DNA of 16,823 bases from an uncultured Bacilli bacterium (GCA_934141615.1 CAKPCM010000018.1:1-16823); one strand, 5' to 3'. Shown: positions 6,719-13,812, numbered from the stretch's first letter. The notes: generated from the sequence alone by a model not told the origin. Translations and numbers: made by a program.

Positions 6719-7078
6719 ATGTTAGTTGCAAATATAACTAAATGGATTACGTTAATAGCAATTATTGCACTTGTTATTTTTGTTATAAAAGCTGGAATGA
6801 AAATAGTAAACATTCTAATAATGGTGCTTATGCTTGCTTTCGTTTGGTATTCGTTCTTTACAGAGGAAGGGTGCGCAAGGCTTTCTATAGCTTTATCTGG
6901 TCATCCTTTAATAGCTTATACAACGGGTATGGAAAGACAAGATAGTATTTCAACTAATGATACTACTTATTATAAAACGACCAAAGACGTTGTTATAAAC
7001 GGAAAAAAGCAAGAATACGTTAAGTGTTATACAAAATGGATTATCAGAATACCGAATGTTGGAGATATGACTAATTAA
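6719..7078 (+). CDS. Small membrane protein of unknown function, 119 residues
   Basis: I do not recognise this protein. It begins MLVANITKW, followed by a hydrophobic stretch to about residue 40 that makes two membrane helices with a short Lys-containing turn. After that comes a polar region rich in Thr, Tyr and Lys, ending WIIRIPNVGDMTN. An in-frame ATG at 6704 would add five residues. It is only about 13 bases after the -10 and has no ribosome site, so 6719, with GGAG at 6706-6709, is preferred. It has its own promoter between the nuclease gene and the second tRNA pair. The downstream 145 nt hold nothing else that I can support except the tRNA promoter. Confidence 0.65.
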   Translation: MLVANITKWITLIAIIALVIFVIKAGMKIVNILIMVLMLAFVWYSFFTEEGCARLSIALSGHPLIAYTTGMERQDSISTNDTTYYKTTKDVVINGKKQEYVKCYTKWIIRIPNVGDMTN

Positions 7079-7182
7079 AGTCGTATCTTTTATTTTGCGA
7101 GATTTTAACGACAATGAAAGAAATTAAAAAATTCAAAACCACTAAAGTTAATCTTATTTTACTAACATTATTAAAAAAGTTA

Positions 7183-7211
7183 TTGCTATTTAGATGTAAT
7201 TGTAGTAAAAT
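7183..7211 (+). promoter_or_regulatory. Promoter of tRNA-Val
   Basis: TTGCTA (7183-7188), 17 bases, TAAAAT (7206-7211), ending 12 bases before the tRNA. Confidence 0.65.
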
Positions 7212-7223
7212 ATTATTGCATTT

Positions 7224-7300
7224 GGATGCTTAGCTCAGTTGGTTAGAGCACTTGCCTTACAAGCAAGGGGTCATAGGTTCGAGTCCTATAGCGTCCACCA
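7224..7300 (+). tRNA. tRNA-Val (TAC anticodon)
   Basis: A 77-nt cloverleaf with encoded CCA. The acceptor is GGATGCT/AGCGTCC with one T-G pair, the anticodon stem CTTGC/GCAAG encloses loop CTTACAA (anticodon TAC), and the T-arm is ATAGG-TTCGAGT-CCTAT. Its D-arm is identical to that of tRNA-Ile2. Confidence 0.96.
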
Positions 7301-7315
7301 TTTTTAAAAAAAGTA

Positions 7316-7344
7316 TTTTCAAAACGAAAAAAATGTGTTATAAT
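7316..7344 (+). promoter_or_regulatory. Promoter of tRNA-Lys
   Basis: TTTTCA (7316-7321), 17 bases, TATAAT (7339-7344) with TG at 7336-7337 (extended -10). It lies between tRNA-Val and tRNA-Lys, so the second tRNA has its own start site. No terminator is visible after tRNA-Val. Confidence 0.7.
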
Positions 7345-7363
7345 GAATTAGTAATTTTCAAAT

Positions 7364-7439
7364 GGACTGTTAGCTCAGTTGGTAGAGCAACTGACTCTTA
7401 ATCAGTGGGTCTAGGGTTCGAATCCCTAACAGTCCACCA
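7364..7439 (+). tRNA. tRNA-Lys (CTT anticodon)
   Basis: A 76-nt cloverleaf with encoded CCA. The acceptor is GGACTGT/ACAGTCC, the anticodon stem ACTGA/TCAGT encloses loop CTCTTAA (anticodon CTT), and the T-arm is TAGGG-TTCGAAT-CCCTA. Confidence 0.96.
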
Positions 7440-7452
7440 TTTAAAGAAATAG

Positions 7453-7481
7453 ACAAGCTTAACTTAAAGGCTTGTTTTTTT
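7453..7481 (+). terminator. Terminator after tRNA-Lys
   Basis: ACAAGC (7453-7458) pairs with GCTTGT (7470-7475) over an 11-nt loop; T-run 7475-7481. Confidence 0.8.
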
Positions 7482-7494
7482 GTTTAATTAAACC

Positions 7495-7565
7495 CCCTAG
7501 ACCCACTGTTACATTTCAGTTTAAACTATTTTTTAGTTAAATAATTTAAAGTTGCTCTCCAACTG
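7495..7565 (-). pseudogene. Decayed inverted copy of tRNA-Lys (tRNA-like relic, antisense)
   Basis: 7495-7508 is the exact reverse complement of tRNA-Lys bases 7403-7416 (end of the anticodon stem, variable loop and 5' T-stem). 7550-7565 is the reverse complement of the D-arm 7376-7392 with a single deleted base. Between them are 41 AT-rich bases where the tRNA has 10. The acceptor stem and T-loop are gone. The layout is the same as the tRNA-Ile2 relic at 5782-5869: inverted, beyond the terminator, D-arm and T-arm side kept, anticodon arm expanded. Confidence 0.78.
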
Positions 7566-7578
7566 TAAAAAAATTAAA

Positions 7579-7607
7579 TTGTAACTTTTAAAAAAATGTG
7601 TTATTAT
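7579..7607 (+). promoter_or_regulatory. Promoter of the 105-residue membrane protein
   Basis: TTGTAA (7579-7584), 17 bases, TATTAT (7602-7607) preceded by TG (7599-7600). Confidence 0.7.
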
Positions 7608-7635
7608 TCTAGTAGAATGTGAAGGAGAAGAAATT

Positions 7636-7953
7636 ATGGCTTACATAGATTTAGTTGTGCTAATTGTTTTATTAGTATTTGTGATAATATATTCAAAAAG
7701 GTTTCAAACTTATATGTTCGGATTTGGAATGATAGATATTCTATTTAGAATTCTTAACTTAATAAATGGATTTATTCCAATAAAAGAGATAAGAACATTT
7801 ATAGACACATACATTCCAGCATCAATCCCATCCGTCGTAAATCATTACACAACGGGAATTTTTAACACCGTCTTAATATGGGTATACATAATTATAATGG
7901 CTGTTTTCTTATATTATGTTGTAAGAGTATTTGTAAAGCGAAAAAAAATATAA
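7636..7953 (+). CDS. Small membrane protein of unknown function, 105 residues
   Basis: I do not recognise this protein. It has an N-terminal helix at about residues 4-20, an amphipathic middle (FGMIDILFRILNLINGFIPIKEIRTFIDTYIP) that may form a second, re-entrant or interfacial helix, and a C-terminal helix at about 76-97. The C-terminus is basic (VKRKKI) and probably cytoplasmic. AAGGAG (7622-7627) is 8 nt before the ATG. It is monocistronic, with its own extended -10 promoter and the terminator at 8002-8030. The stretch 7954-8001 shows nothing else. Confidence 0.7.
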   Translation: MAYIDLVVLIVLLVFVIIYSKRFQTYMFGFGMIDILFRILNLINGFIPIKEIRTFIDTYIPASIPSVVNHYTTGIFNTVLIWVYIIIMAVFLYYVVRVFVKRKKI

Positions 7954-8001
7954 TGTTTTTATGACGCTTAATTTTTCAAAAGAGATATATGATTTAAATT
8001 T

Positions 8002-8030
8002 ACACTAACCACCAAAAGTTAGTGTTTTTT
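8002..8030 (+). terminator. Terminator before tex
   Basis: ACACTAAC (8002-8009) pairs with GTTAGTGT (8018-8025) over loop CACCAAAA; T-run 8025-8030. Confidence 0.88.
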
Positions 8031-8041
8031 AAACCTTATTT

Positions 8042-8050
8042 TGTTATAAT
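8042..8050 (+). promoter_or_regulatory. Extended -10 promoter of tex
   Basis: TGTTATAAT (8042-8050). No good -35 exists at the right distance because the preceding terminator occupies that space. Confidence 0.65.
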
Positions 8051-8083
8051 AAGTAGGTACATCATATGAGTGGAGGAATAAAA

Positions 8084-10240
8084 ATGAACGAAAGTATTGT
8101 AAAAGAAATAAGTACAAATTTAAACATAACTGAAAATCAGGTGAACGTAACCCTTCAAATGTTAGGTGAGGGAAATACCATACCATTTATCGCAAGATAT
8201 AGAAAAGACAAAACAGGTGGTCTTACTGAAGAAGAAATAAAGGTAATAGGTGATGCTTACGAGTATCAAGTAAACTTACTTAAAAGAAAAGAAGACGTAA
8301 TAAGACTAATTGATGAAAAAGGACTTTTAACTGACGAATTAAAATCACAAATAACAAATGCTACAAAACTAGTTGAAGTAGAAGACCTTTATAGACCGTA
8401 CAAAGAAAAGAAGAAAACCAAGGCAACAGAGGCAATTAAAAACGGACTTGAACCACTAGCTAAAATGATTATGTCTTGTCCTTTAAATGGTGACATTAAA
8501 AAAATGTCCGAAAAATTTATTAATGAAAACGTAAAAGATGAAACAAGTGCATTAGAAGGCGCTAAATACATAATAGCAGAATGGATAAGTGACAATGCAA
8601 GTTACAGAAAATACATAAGATCAAACATGTATAAATATGGTACACTAGTTACAAAAATTAAGAAAAATGCTAAAGATGAAAACAAAACATACGAGATGTA
8701 TTATGACTATAGTGAAGCCGTAAGCAAAATAAAACCACACAGAATACTTGCAATTAATAGAGCTGAAAAAGAAAACGTAATAACTGTTAAAATAGATGTA
8801 AATGAAGAAAAGATAATAGAATATTTAGAAAAGAAGAATATAAAAAACGAAAAGAGTTTTTGTGCTTCATATATAAAAGAGGCGATAGAAGATAGTTATA
8901 AAAGGCTTATTTTTCCATCAGTCCAAAGGGAAATTAGAAGTGACTTGACCGAAAAGGGAACGGATTCTGCGATTGATAACTTTGGAAAAAATCTAGAGGC
9001 ATTATTGCTTACTCCTCCAATGAAGGAAAGGGTAGTTCTTGCTTTTGACCCAGGATTTGTTAACGGATGCAAAATTGCGGTTATTTCAAAAACAGGTGAT
9101 TATTTAGACTCTTGCGTAATAAAGCCTTTCTTAAAAAACATTAGTGAAGAAAACATAAAAAAATGTAAGCTTGAGATTTTGGCATTAATCAAAAAATACA
9201 ATGTTGATGTAATAGCAATTGGAAACGGAACGGCATCACGTGAATCCGAGAAATTCTGTTCTGACCTAATTAGAGAATACAACGTTCCTTGTAAGTACGT
9301 AATCGTATCAGAAGCAGGTGCATCGATTTATAGTGCATCACATATTGCGATAGAAGAGTTTCCAGATTTAGCGGTTGAAAAAAGAAGCGCCGTATCAATT
9401 GGTAGACGTCTTCAAGACCCATTATCAGAGCTTGTTAAAGTACCTCCAGAAGGTATTGGAGTTGGGTTATATCAGCACGATGTGGCAGGTAAAAAGCTAT
9501 CTGAAAGTTTAGACTTTGTTGTATCAAAGGCTGTTAATAGCGTGGGTGTAAACATTAATACCGCATCACCATCTTTATTGAAATATGTATCTGGAATTAA
9601 GAAGAATAACATTGATAAAATACTTTCGTACAGAAAGGCAAACGGAAAGATTTCATCTAGGGAAGAAATTAAGAAAAAGAAACTTTTAAGTGACAAAGTA
9701 TATGAGCAAGCAATCGGATTTTTAAGAATACCTGAAGGTGAAAACATACTTGATGCAACAAGTATCCACCCAGAAAGTTATGATATTACGCTTTCATTGT
9801 TAAAAAGTTTAGGCTTTGGTGTAAAAGACGTTGGAACAAGAAATTTATCAGATAAACTTTCTTCATTAGATATAGAAAAATATGCTAGTATGTTAGGTAC
9901 CGATGTATATACTCTTAGTGATGTTGTAATGAGTCTTCAAAAGCCAAACAGGGACCCAAGGGACGATTATGCACAACCTATTTTAAAGAGTGATGTTTTA
10001 TCTATTGATGACCTAAGCGTAGGCATGAAACTTCAAGGAACCGTAAGAAACGTTGTTGATTTTGGGGCATTTGTTGATATTGGACTTCATAATGATGGTT
10101 TAGTTCACATCTCTAAAATTTCTAAAGATTACGTTAAGCATCCATCTGATGTGTTAAGCGTAGGCGACATAGTAGATTGTTATGTAATAGCGATTGATAA
10201 GGATAAAGAAAAAGTGTCATTATCACTAATAAAAGAATAA
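8084..10240 (+). CDS. tex: Tex-family RNA-binding transcription accessory protein
   Basis: Tex (718 residues from this start, the usual family length) is a nucleic-acid-binding protein linked to transcription. The N-terminus shows NTIPFIARYRKDKTGGL, typical of the Tex helical region. The YqgF/RNase H-like domain begins near residue 315 (VVLAFDPGFVNGCK) and includes SEAGASIYSAS and AVSIGRRLQDPLSELVK. A helix-hairpin-helix region follows (NINTASPSLLKYVSGI). The last ~72 residues are an S1 RNA-binding domain (GTVRNVVDFGAFVDIG). An upstream in-frame ATG at 8066 is rejected because GTGGAGG (8070-8076) lies inside it and 7 nt before 8084. The gene converges on the lipoprotein gene with a 10-nt gap, and I see no strong terminator there. 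Confidence 0.95.
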   Translation: MNESIVKEISTNLNITENQVNVTLQMLGEGNTIPFIARYRKDKTGGLTEEEIKVIGDAYEYQVNLLKRKEDVIRLIDEKGLLTDELKSQITNATKLVEVEDLYRPYKEKKKTKATEAIKNGLEPLAKMIMSCPLNGDIKKMSEKFINENVKDETSALEGAKYIIAEWISDNASYRKYIRSNMYKYGTLVTKIKKNAKDENKTYEMYYDYSEAVSKIKPHRILAINRAEKENVITVKIDVNEEKIIEYLEKKNIKNEKSFCASYIKEAIEDSYKRLIFPSVQREIRSDLTEKGTDSAIDNFGKNLEALLLTPPMKERVVLAFDPGFVNGCKIAVISKTGDYLDSCVIKPFLKNISEENIKKCKLEILALIKKYNVDVIAIGNGTASRESEKFCSDLIREYNVPCKYVIVSEAGASIYSASHIAIEEFPDLAVEKRSAVSIGRRLQDPLSELVKVPPEGIGVGLYQHDVAGKKLSESLDFVVSKAVNSVGVNINTASPSLLKYVSGIKKNNIDKILSYRKANGKISSREEIKKKKLLSDKVYEQAIGFLRIPEGENILDATSIHPESYDITLSLLKSLGFGVKDVGTRNLSDKLSSLDIEKYASMLGTDVYTLSDVVMSLQKPNRDPRDDYAQPILKSDVLSIDDLSVGMKLQGTVRNVVDFGAFVDIGLHNDGLVHISKISKDYVKHPSDVLSVGDIVDCYVIAIDKDKEKVSLSLIKE

Positions 10241-10250
10241 ATTAAAAGAA

Positions 10251-10781
10251 CTAGTAAAAGGAATTTGTCTTTATATAGACTTTTTCTTTTCCATCTAGTT
10301 CTTTTTGCTTTTCATAATCGTCTGTTATTTTTTGATATATATCTTCTAGTTCATCTTTTGAGTAGCTGGCCTTAATTAAATCATATTTTTCTAAGTAACT
10401 TGTAAGCGGTACTGCACTTATAATGTCAGGACCGGTTTCTACCCAGTATGTTTTATCTTCCTTGTTGTACAAAACAGCATACACTTTGTAATCTTCTTTT
10501 AAAACGTCGGTGTAGTAGTATTCCAAAACGTTAGATGTCTTTTTAGATACAGTTACTTTTTTGGTAATTTTTATTTCTGTTTTTTCACCATCCGATGTTT
10601 CTATAACGTACCAATCAAAATTCTTAATCTTGTCAAATGTTACGAAGTTATTTAAATCTGAATCTGAGTAAGAAAAGCTTACTTCATTTTTATCCATAAC
10701 GTTCGTATTTGAGCAAGCCGTAAAGAGCATCATAGCACTCATTGTTAAACTTCCGATTCTTATGCATGTTTTTTTCTTCAT
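10251..10781 (-). CDS. Predicted lipoprotein of unknown function, 176 residues
   Basis: The protein starts MKKKTCIRIG, followed by a hydrophobic segment and LFTAC with the lipobox Cys at 23; Phe at -3 is less usual. A lipid-anchored extracytoplasmic protein is expected. The mature part is rich in Lys, Asp, Ser and Tyr, has no further Cys and shows no domain I recognise; YYYTDVLKEDYKVYAVLYNKEDKTYWVETG looks like beta structure. It is the only complete gene here on the minus strand. AAGGA (10791-10795) is 9 nt upstream of the ATG. A full-consensus divergent promoter drives it. Confidence 0.75.
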   Translation of the reverse strand: MKKKTCIRIGSLTMSAMMLFTACSNTNVMDKNEVSFSYSDSDLNNFVTFDKIKNFDWYVIETSDGEKTEIKITKKVTVSKKTSNVLEYYYTDVLKEDYKVYAVLYNKEDKTYWVETGPDIISAVPLTSYLEKYDLIKASYSKDELEDIYQKITDDYEKQKELDGKEKVYIKTNSFY

Positions 10782-10814
10782 AAAATCGCTTCCTTACATA
10801 AAATTAGCATAATG

Positions 10815-10844
10815 ATTATATATTTAAATATATTAAATTGTCAA
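10815..10844 (-). promoter_or_regulatory. Promoter of the lipoprotein gene
   Basis: On the minus strand TTGACA (10844-10839), 18 bases, TATAAT (10820-10815). Both hexamers are perfect. The spacer contains most of a 16-base perfect palindrome (10818-10833, A/T only) that could be an operator or chance. Confidence 0.8.
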
Positions 10845-10863
10845 TAAAAAATTAATTTGTTTG

Positions 10864-10891
10864 TTGACAAAAGGCAATAAATGAGTATCAT
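10864..10891 (+). promoter_or_regulatory. Promoter of the DHH phosphodiesterase gene
   Basis: TTGACA (10864-10869), 16 bases, TATCAT (10886-10891). It is back to back with the lipoprotein promoter. Confidence 0.7.
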
Positions 10892-10912
10892 ATTTTTGCA
10901 GGAGATATAACT

Positions 10913-11992
10913 ATGGAAAAAACTGGAAAACAAAGTGAATTGTTAAAAAAGAAAATATCAGAATATAAAGAAAAGTTAACCGCAGCAATTAAAGATTCTA
11001 ATCAGGTTTATATCACAACTCATTTAAATGAGGATTATGATGCAATTGCGTCGGTTGGTGCTATGGCGCTTATTTGTAAACGTCTTAAAAAGGCTCCATA
11101 CATCGTTGTTGATCAAAAGGATTTTGACAGTTTATCAGTAGAAAAAAGTGACATGTATGAAGCATTAAAGGACAAGAACTTTGTAATCATTAACTTAGAT
11201 GATTTTAAAAATAACAGGGTAGAAAAATCACTTTTGATAGTACTAGATACTAATAAAGGATTCATGACGCCACTTAAAAATAATTATGATGACTTTAATA
11301 ACATAATAGTAATAGATCATCACAAAACGGATGATAACACAATAAAAACAAAAAACAAGTTTATACTTCCAGATATGGTATCAAGTACTAGTGAAATGAT
11401 GTATTGGATTTTAAAACAAATGAAAATAAATCCAAAAGATAGACTTTATAACAATTTCTTGTTAACGGGTATTTTGCTTGATACAAATAAAAAGGACAAA
11501 AATATGTATCCATCTACTTATCTTTGCATAAGTGATTTAGATACTCCTTTAAAGACTGATAAGGACAAGGTGGACATGTACTTTTCTACTGATTATGAAA
11601 GTGATAGGAGAGTTCAAGATTTAGTAGATGAAATGGAATGGATAACAATAAGATACGGTATTGCAATAGATAATAGTAAAGTGTATTCTAAAGAAGAGGT
11701 TGCAAAGGCTGCCGATTATTCCTTAAAGTATACGTCAGAAGCAATTATAACGTTTGGTAAGGCTGAAGATGGAGGATACCACGTAAGTGCAAGAAGTAAT
11801 CGTGGCAATGTGGATATTGATGCTATCATGGGTATTTTAAATGGTGGCGGAGGAAATAGTGCAAGTGCATCTTGTAGTACTCTATATGTTGACGGAGATA
11901 CTTTATCGGAAGAAAAAGAACAAATATTTGAAAAGATTAAAAAAATCATATATTTAAGATCTAGAAGAAAAAAGCCAAAGAAGGGTAAGTAA
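10913..11992 (+). CDS. DHH/DHHA1 phosphodiesterase, GdpP-like catalytic module without membrane part
   Basis: The 359 residues match the catalytic half of GdpP, the c-di-AMP phosphodiesterase, more than NrnA. Motifs: H37-L-N-E-D41-Y-D43 (GdpP HxNxDxD), D112, D135-H136-H137, SSTSEM (157-162), and GILLD190TN. A C-terminal DHHA1 domain has the GdpP-like ARSNRG.VDIDAIMGILNGGGG. The two membrane helices, PAS and degenerate GGDEF domains of GdpP are absent, so the enzyme should be cytosolic. Likely substrates are c-di-AMP, pApA or short oligonucleotides. The DHHA1 signature GGGGH reads GGGGN. A Lys/Arg-rich tail ends the protein. AGGAGA (10900-10905) sets the start. rplI and dnaB, the usual gdpP neighbours, are absent. 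Confidence 0.8.
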   Translation: MEKTGKQSELLKKKISEYKEKLTAAIKDSNQVYITTHLNEDYDAIASVGAMALICKRLKKAPYIVVDQKDFDSLSVEKSDMYEALKDKNFVIINLDDFKNNRVEKSLLIVLDTNKGFMTPLKNNYDDFNNIIVIDHHKTDDNTIKTKNKFILPDMVSSTSEMMYWILKQMKINPKDRLYNNFLLTGILLDTNKKDKNMYPSTYLCISDLDTPLKTDKDKVDMYFSTDYESDRRVQDLVDEMEWITIRYGIAIDNSKVYSKEEVAKAADYSLKYTSEAIITFGKAEDGGYHVSARSNRGNVDIDAIMGILNGGGGNSASASCSTLYVDGDTLSEEKEQIFEKIKKIIYLRSRRKKPKKGK

Positions 11993-12012
11993 ATCTTGCT
12001 TTGACTTTTTTT
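11976..12012 (+). terminator. Probable terminator overlapping the DHH gene stop
   Basis: CAAAG+AAG (11976-11983) pairs with CTT+CTTTG (11995-12003, one bulged G); T-run 12006-12012. Confidence 0.55.
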
Positions 12013-12025
12013 ATTTTGCATAGTT

Positions 12026-12050
12026 TAGTACTTGACAATACATAGTACTA
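12026..12050 (+). promoter_or_regulatory. Probable PadR operator
   Basis: Inverted repeat TAGTACT (12026-12032) and AGTACTA (12044-12050) with an 11-base centre. It covers the -35 hexamer and the spacer, so a bound repressor would block RNA polymerase. Position and symmetry suggest autoregulation by the PadR protein just downstream. Confidence 0.65.
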
Positions 12051-12061
12051 GGTGTTATTAT
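12032..12061 (+). promoter_or_regulatory. Promoter of the padR-HAAS operon
   Basis: TTGACA (12032-12037), 18 bases, TATTAT (12056-12061), with TG at 12053-12054. Confidence 0.75.
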
Positions 12062-12081
12062 GTAACCGTGAGGTGATTATT

Positions 12082-12399
12082 ATTAATACTCAATTTAAAA
12101 AGGGCGTTTTAGAACTATTAGTATTGTTAATTGTAGAAAATGAGGATAAATATGGTTATGAGATGGTTGAAGAAGTGTCAAAAGTAGTTGATGTTAATGA
12201 AGGAACCATATATCCAATATTAAAAAGATTAACTAACGAAAATTATTTTGAAACATATTTGAAGGAGTCGACCGAGGGTCCACCTAGAAAGTATTACCAT
12301 TTAACCGTTCTTGGCAAAAAAAGAAAAGATGAGTTATTAAATGAATGGACAAGGTTTAATAAAAGTGTAAGTAAATTTATAAAGGAGAGTGGCAAATAA
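12082..12399 (+). CDS. PadR-family transcriptional regulator (probable ATT start)
   Basis: The product is about 105 residues. NTQFKKGVLELLVLLIVENEDKYGYEMVEEV begins the winged helix, and NEGTIYPILKRLTNENYFETY is the recognition helix and wing region (TIYP..KRL is the PadR signature). A C-terminal helix follows. No ATG is available. GTG codons at 12052 and 12073 lie within or next to the promoter. GAGGTGA (12070-12076) is 5 nt before ATT at 12082 and 2 nt before ATT at 12079, and homologues begin M(I)NTQFKKG. An ATT start at 12082 or 12079 is therefore proposed. PadR of this class usually represses its own operon with the partner HAAS protein. Confidence 0.85.
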   Translation: MNTQFKKGVLELLVLLIVENEDKYGYEMVEEVSKVVDVNEGTIYPILKRLTNENYFETYLKESTEGPPRKYYHLTVLGKKRKDELLNEWTRFNKSVSKFIKESGK

Positions 12400-13790
12400 T
12401 GAATAAGAAAACATTTTTAGGCAATTTAAGAAAAAGACTTAATGTACTAAGTAAAGATGAGGTAGATGATATTTTAGAAGAATATGAGGGCTATATTAAT
12501 GAAAAAGTATCTTCCGGTAAATCAGAAGAAGATGCTATAAAAGATTTTGGTAATTTTGATTCTTTAGTAAAGGAAATATTATCAGCCTATAAATTAAATG
12601 AGAACTATGAAGATAGTGTAAAGGAAAAAAACTTATTTTCTGAATTTATAGATAATTCTGTTTCTTTTCTAAAGGACCTTGTAAGAAACATAGGAAGTCG
12701 TTCTAAATCTGATATCATTAAGTTTGTTTTTGAGTTTATTGTGTTGTTATTATTTATAGCAATTCTTAAAATTCCTGTAATAATAATAGAGGATGCTGGA
12801 AGATGGCTTTTTGAAAGACTTATTTCACCATTTGGAGATGGTCTTGGAATTATCTGGAAATATGTAATTGAAATAATTTATTTATTAATATCAGTAGCGG
12901 GTATAGTTAGTTTTGTAAAGAAAAAGTATATTGGTGATGATACAAACGAAAATAAAAAAGATTCTGTTAAAAGTAAGAATTCTAAAAGAATAGAAAAGTG
13001 CAAAACAGATAACACATCTAGTAATTCGTTTTCTAACGTTTTAATTGTACTTTTTAAGGTGTGTTTGATATTATTTGTTGTTGTGCCTGCTATATTCAGT
13101 TTTTTAGTAGCGTTTGTCTTAGTAATAATTGGTATCGTTTTATTGATAGACAAAGTTCCATATTTGGGGATATTCTTATGCATGCTAACGTATTTAATAC
13201 TTAACTTTTTATTCCTAGATTTATCTTTTAAATTTATTTTTAATAAAAAACTAAATTCTAAAGCATTAATTATAACTATAATATCTACTGTTATTTTATT
13301 TGCTGTAGGAATTGGGTTATCATTTTACGAGGTTGTTAATACAACGTTTATTGATGCTGCACCTAAAGACATAAAGCAGCTTAGCAAAGAAAAAGAAGAA
13401 TTATATTCTGATAACTTATCATTAACTTGCAAAAACATTTATCACACAAATTGCGAATATGTAATAGATGATACATTAGAAGATAAGGTAGTAGCTACGG
13501 TAACTTATTATGATTATAATAATGAAGTAGATGATAACTTAAATGTTTCAAGAACTAAAAACGCTGATAAGTTAAAAGTAAAAAGTGTATATAAATTAAT
13601 TTTAAATGGTTTAAGAAAAAGAGAATTTTATAATTATGATAATATAAATGATGTTACTTTAACCATCAAATTAAGTACTGATATTAAAAATAAAATAGAT
13701 GAAAAAGAAAGAAATGAAAGCTGTTTTGGATATGAAAATTGCACCTGTGATAACGGAGGCGTTTGCTCTGGATATAATGATGAAGATTAG
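12399..13790 (+). CDS. HAAS-domain (DUF1700) membrane protein with Cys-rich C-terminus
   Basis: Residues 1-65 are a HAAS/DUF1700 domain (FLGNLRKRL...DILEEYEGYINEKVSSGKSEEDAIKDFG), the typical partner of PadR regulators. Hydrophobic segments follow at about 106-130, 150-173, 212-250 (likely two helices), 255-282 and 289-311, interrupted by a Lys/Asn-rich loop (174-211). The last ~150 residues are polar, probably outside, with C344 and C352 and a terminal cluster C442-x5-C448-x-C450-x5-C456. At 463 residues it is larger than the common DUF1700 proteins of about 200. The ATG overlaps the padR stop by one base (TAATG), with AAAGGAGAG at 12381-12389. The function is unknown; envelope sensing is a guess. 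Confidence 0.82.
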   Translation: MNKKTFLGNLRKRLNVLSKDEVDDILEEYEGYINEKVSSGKSEEDAIKDFGNFDSLVKEILSAYKLNENYEDSVKEKNLFSEFIDNSVSFLKDLVRNIGSRSKSDIIKFVFEFIVLLLFIAILKIPVIIIEDAGRWLFERLISPFGDGLGIIWKYVIEIIYLLISVAGIVSFVKKKYIGDDTNENKKDSVKSKNSKRIEKCKTDNTSSNSFSNVLIVLFKVCLILFVVVPAIFSFLVAFVLVIIGIVLLIDKVPYLGIFLCMLTYLILNFLFLDLSFKFIFNKKLNSKALIITIISTVILFAVGIGLSFYEVVNTTFIDAAPKDIKQLSKEKEELYSDNLSLTCKNIYHTNCEYVIDDTLEDKVVATVTYYDYNNEVDDNLNVSRTKNADKLKVKSVYKLILNGLRKREFYNYDNINDVTLTIKLSTDIKNKIDEKERNESCFGYENCTCDNGGVCSGYNDED

Positions 13791-13812
13791 AATTAAAACT
13801 TCTAATCTTTTT
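13783..13812 (+). terminator. Terminator overlapping the HAAS gene stop
   Basis: AAGATTAGAA (13783-13792) pairs perfectly with TTCTAATCTT (13800-13809) over loop TTAAAAC; T-run to 13812. The TAG stop lies in the stem. Confidence 0.9.

Noticed and set aside
5579..7635. An integrated phage or integrative element using the tRNA genes as attachment site.
   Set aside because: No integrase, excisionase or direct repeat of a tRNA 3' end is present; the tRNA matches found are inverted and decayed.
10241..10280. A terminator between the convergent tex and lipoprotein genes.
   Set aside because: Only a 4-bp stem (10267-10270 with 10277-10280) before a T-run is visible, too weak to call.
10818..10833. 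A 16-base perfect palindrome in the divergent promoter region.
   Set aside because: It consists only of A and T in a very AT-rich region, so chance is likely; kept as a note in the promoter entry only.
12052..12081. GTG starts for the PadR gene at 12052 or 12073.
   Set aside because: The first lies upstream of and within the -10 region, the second would be only about 5 bases from the predicted transcript end without a ribosome site.
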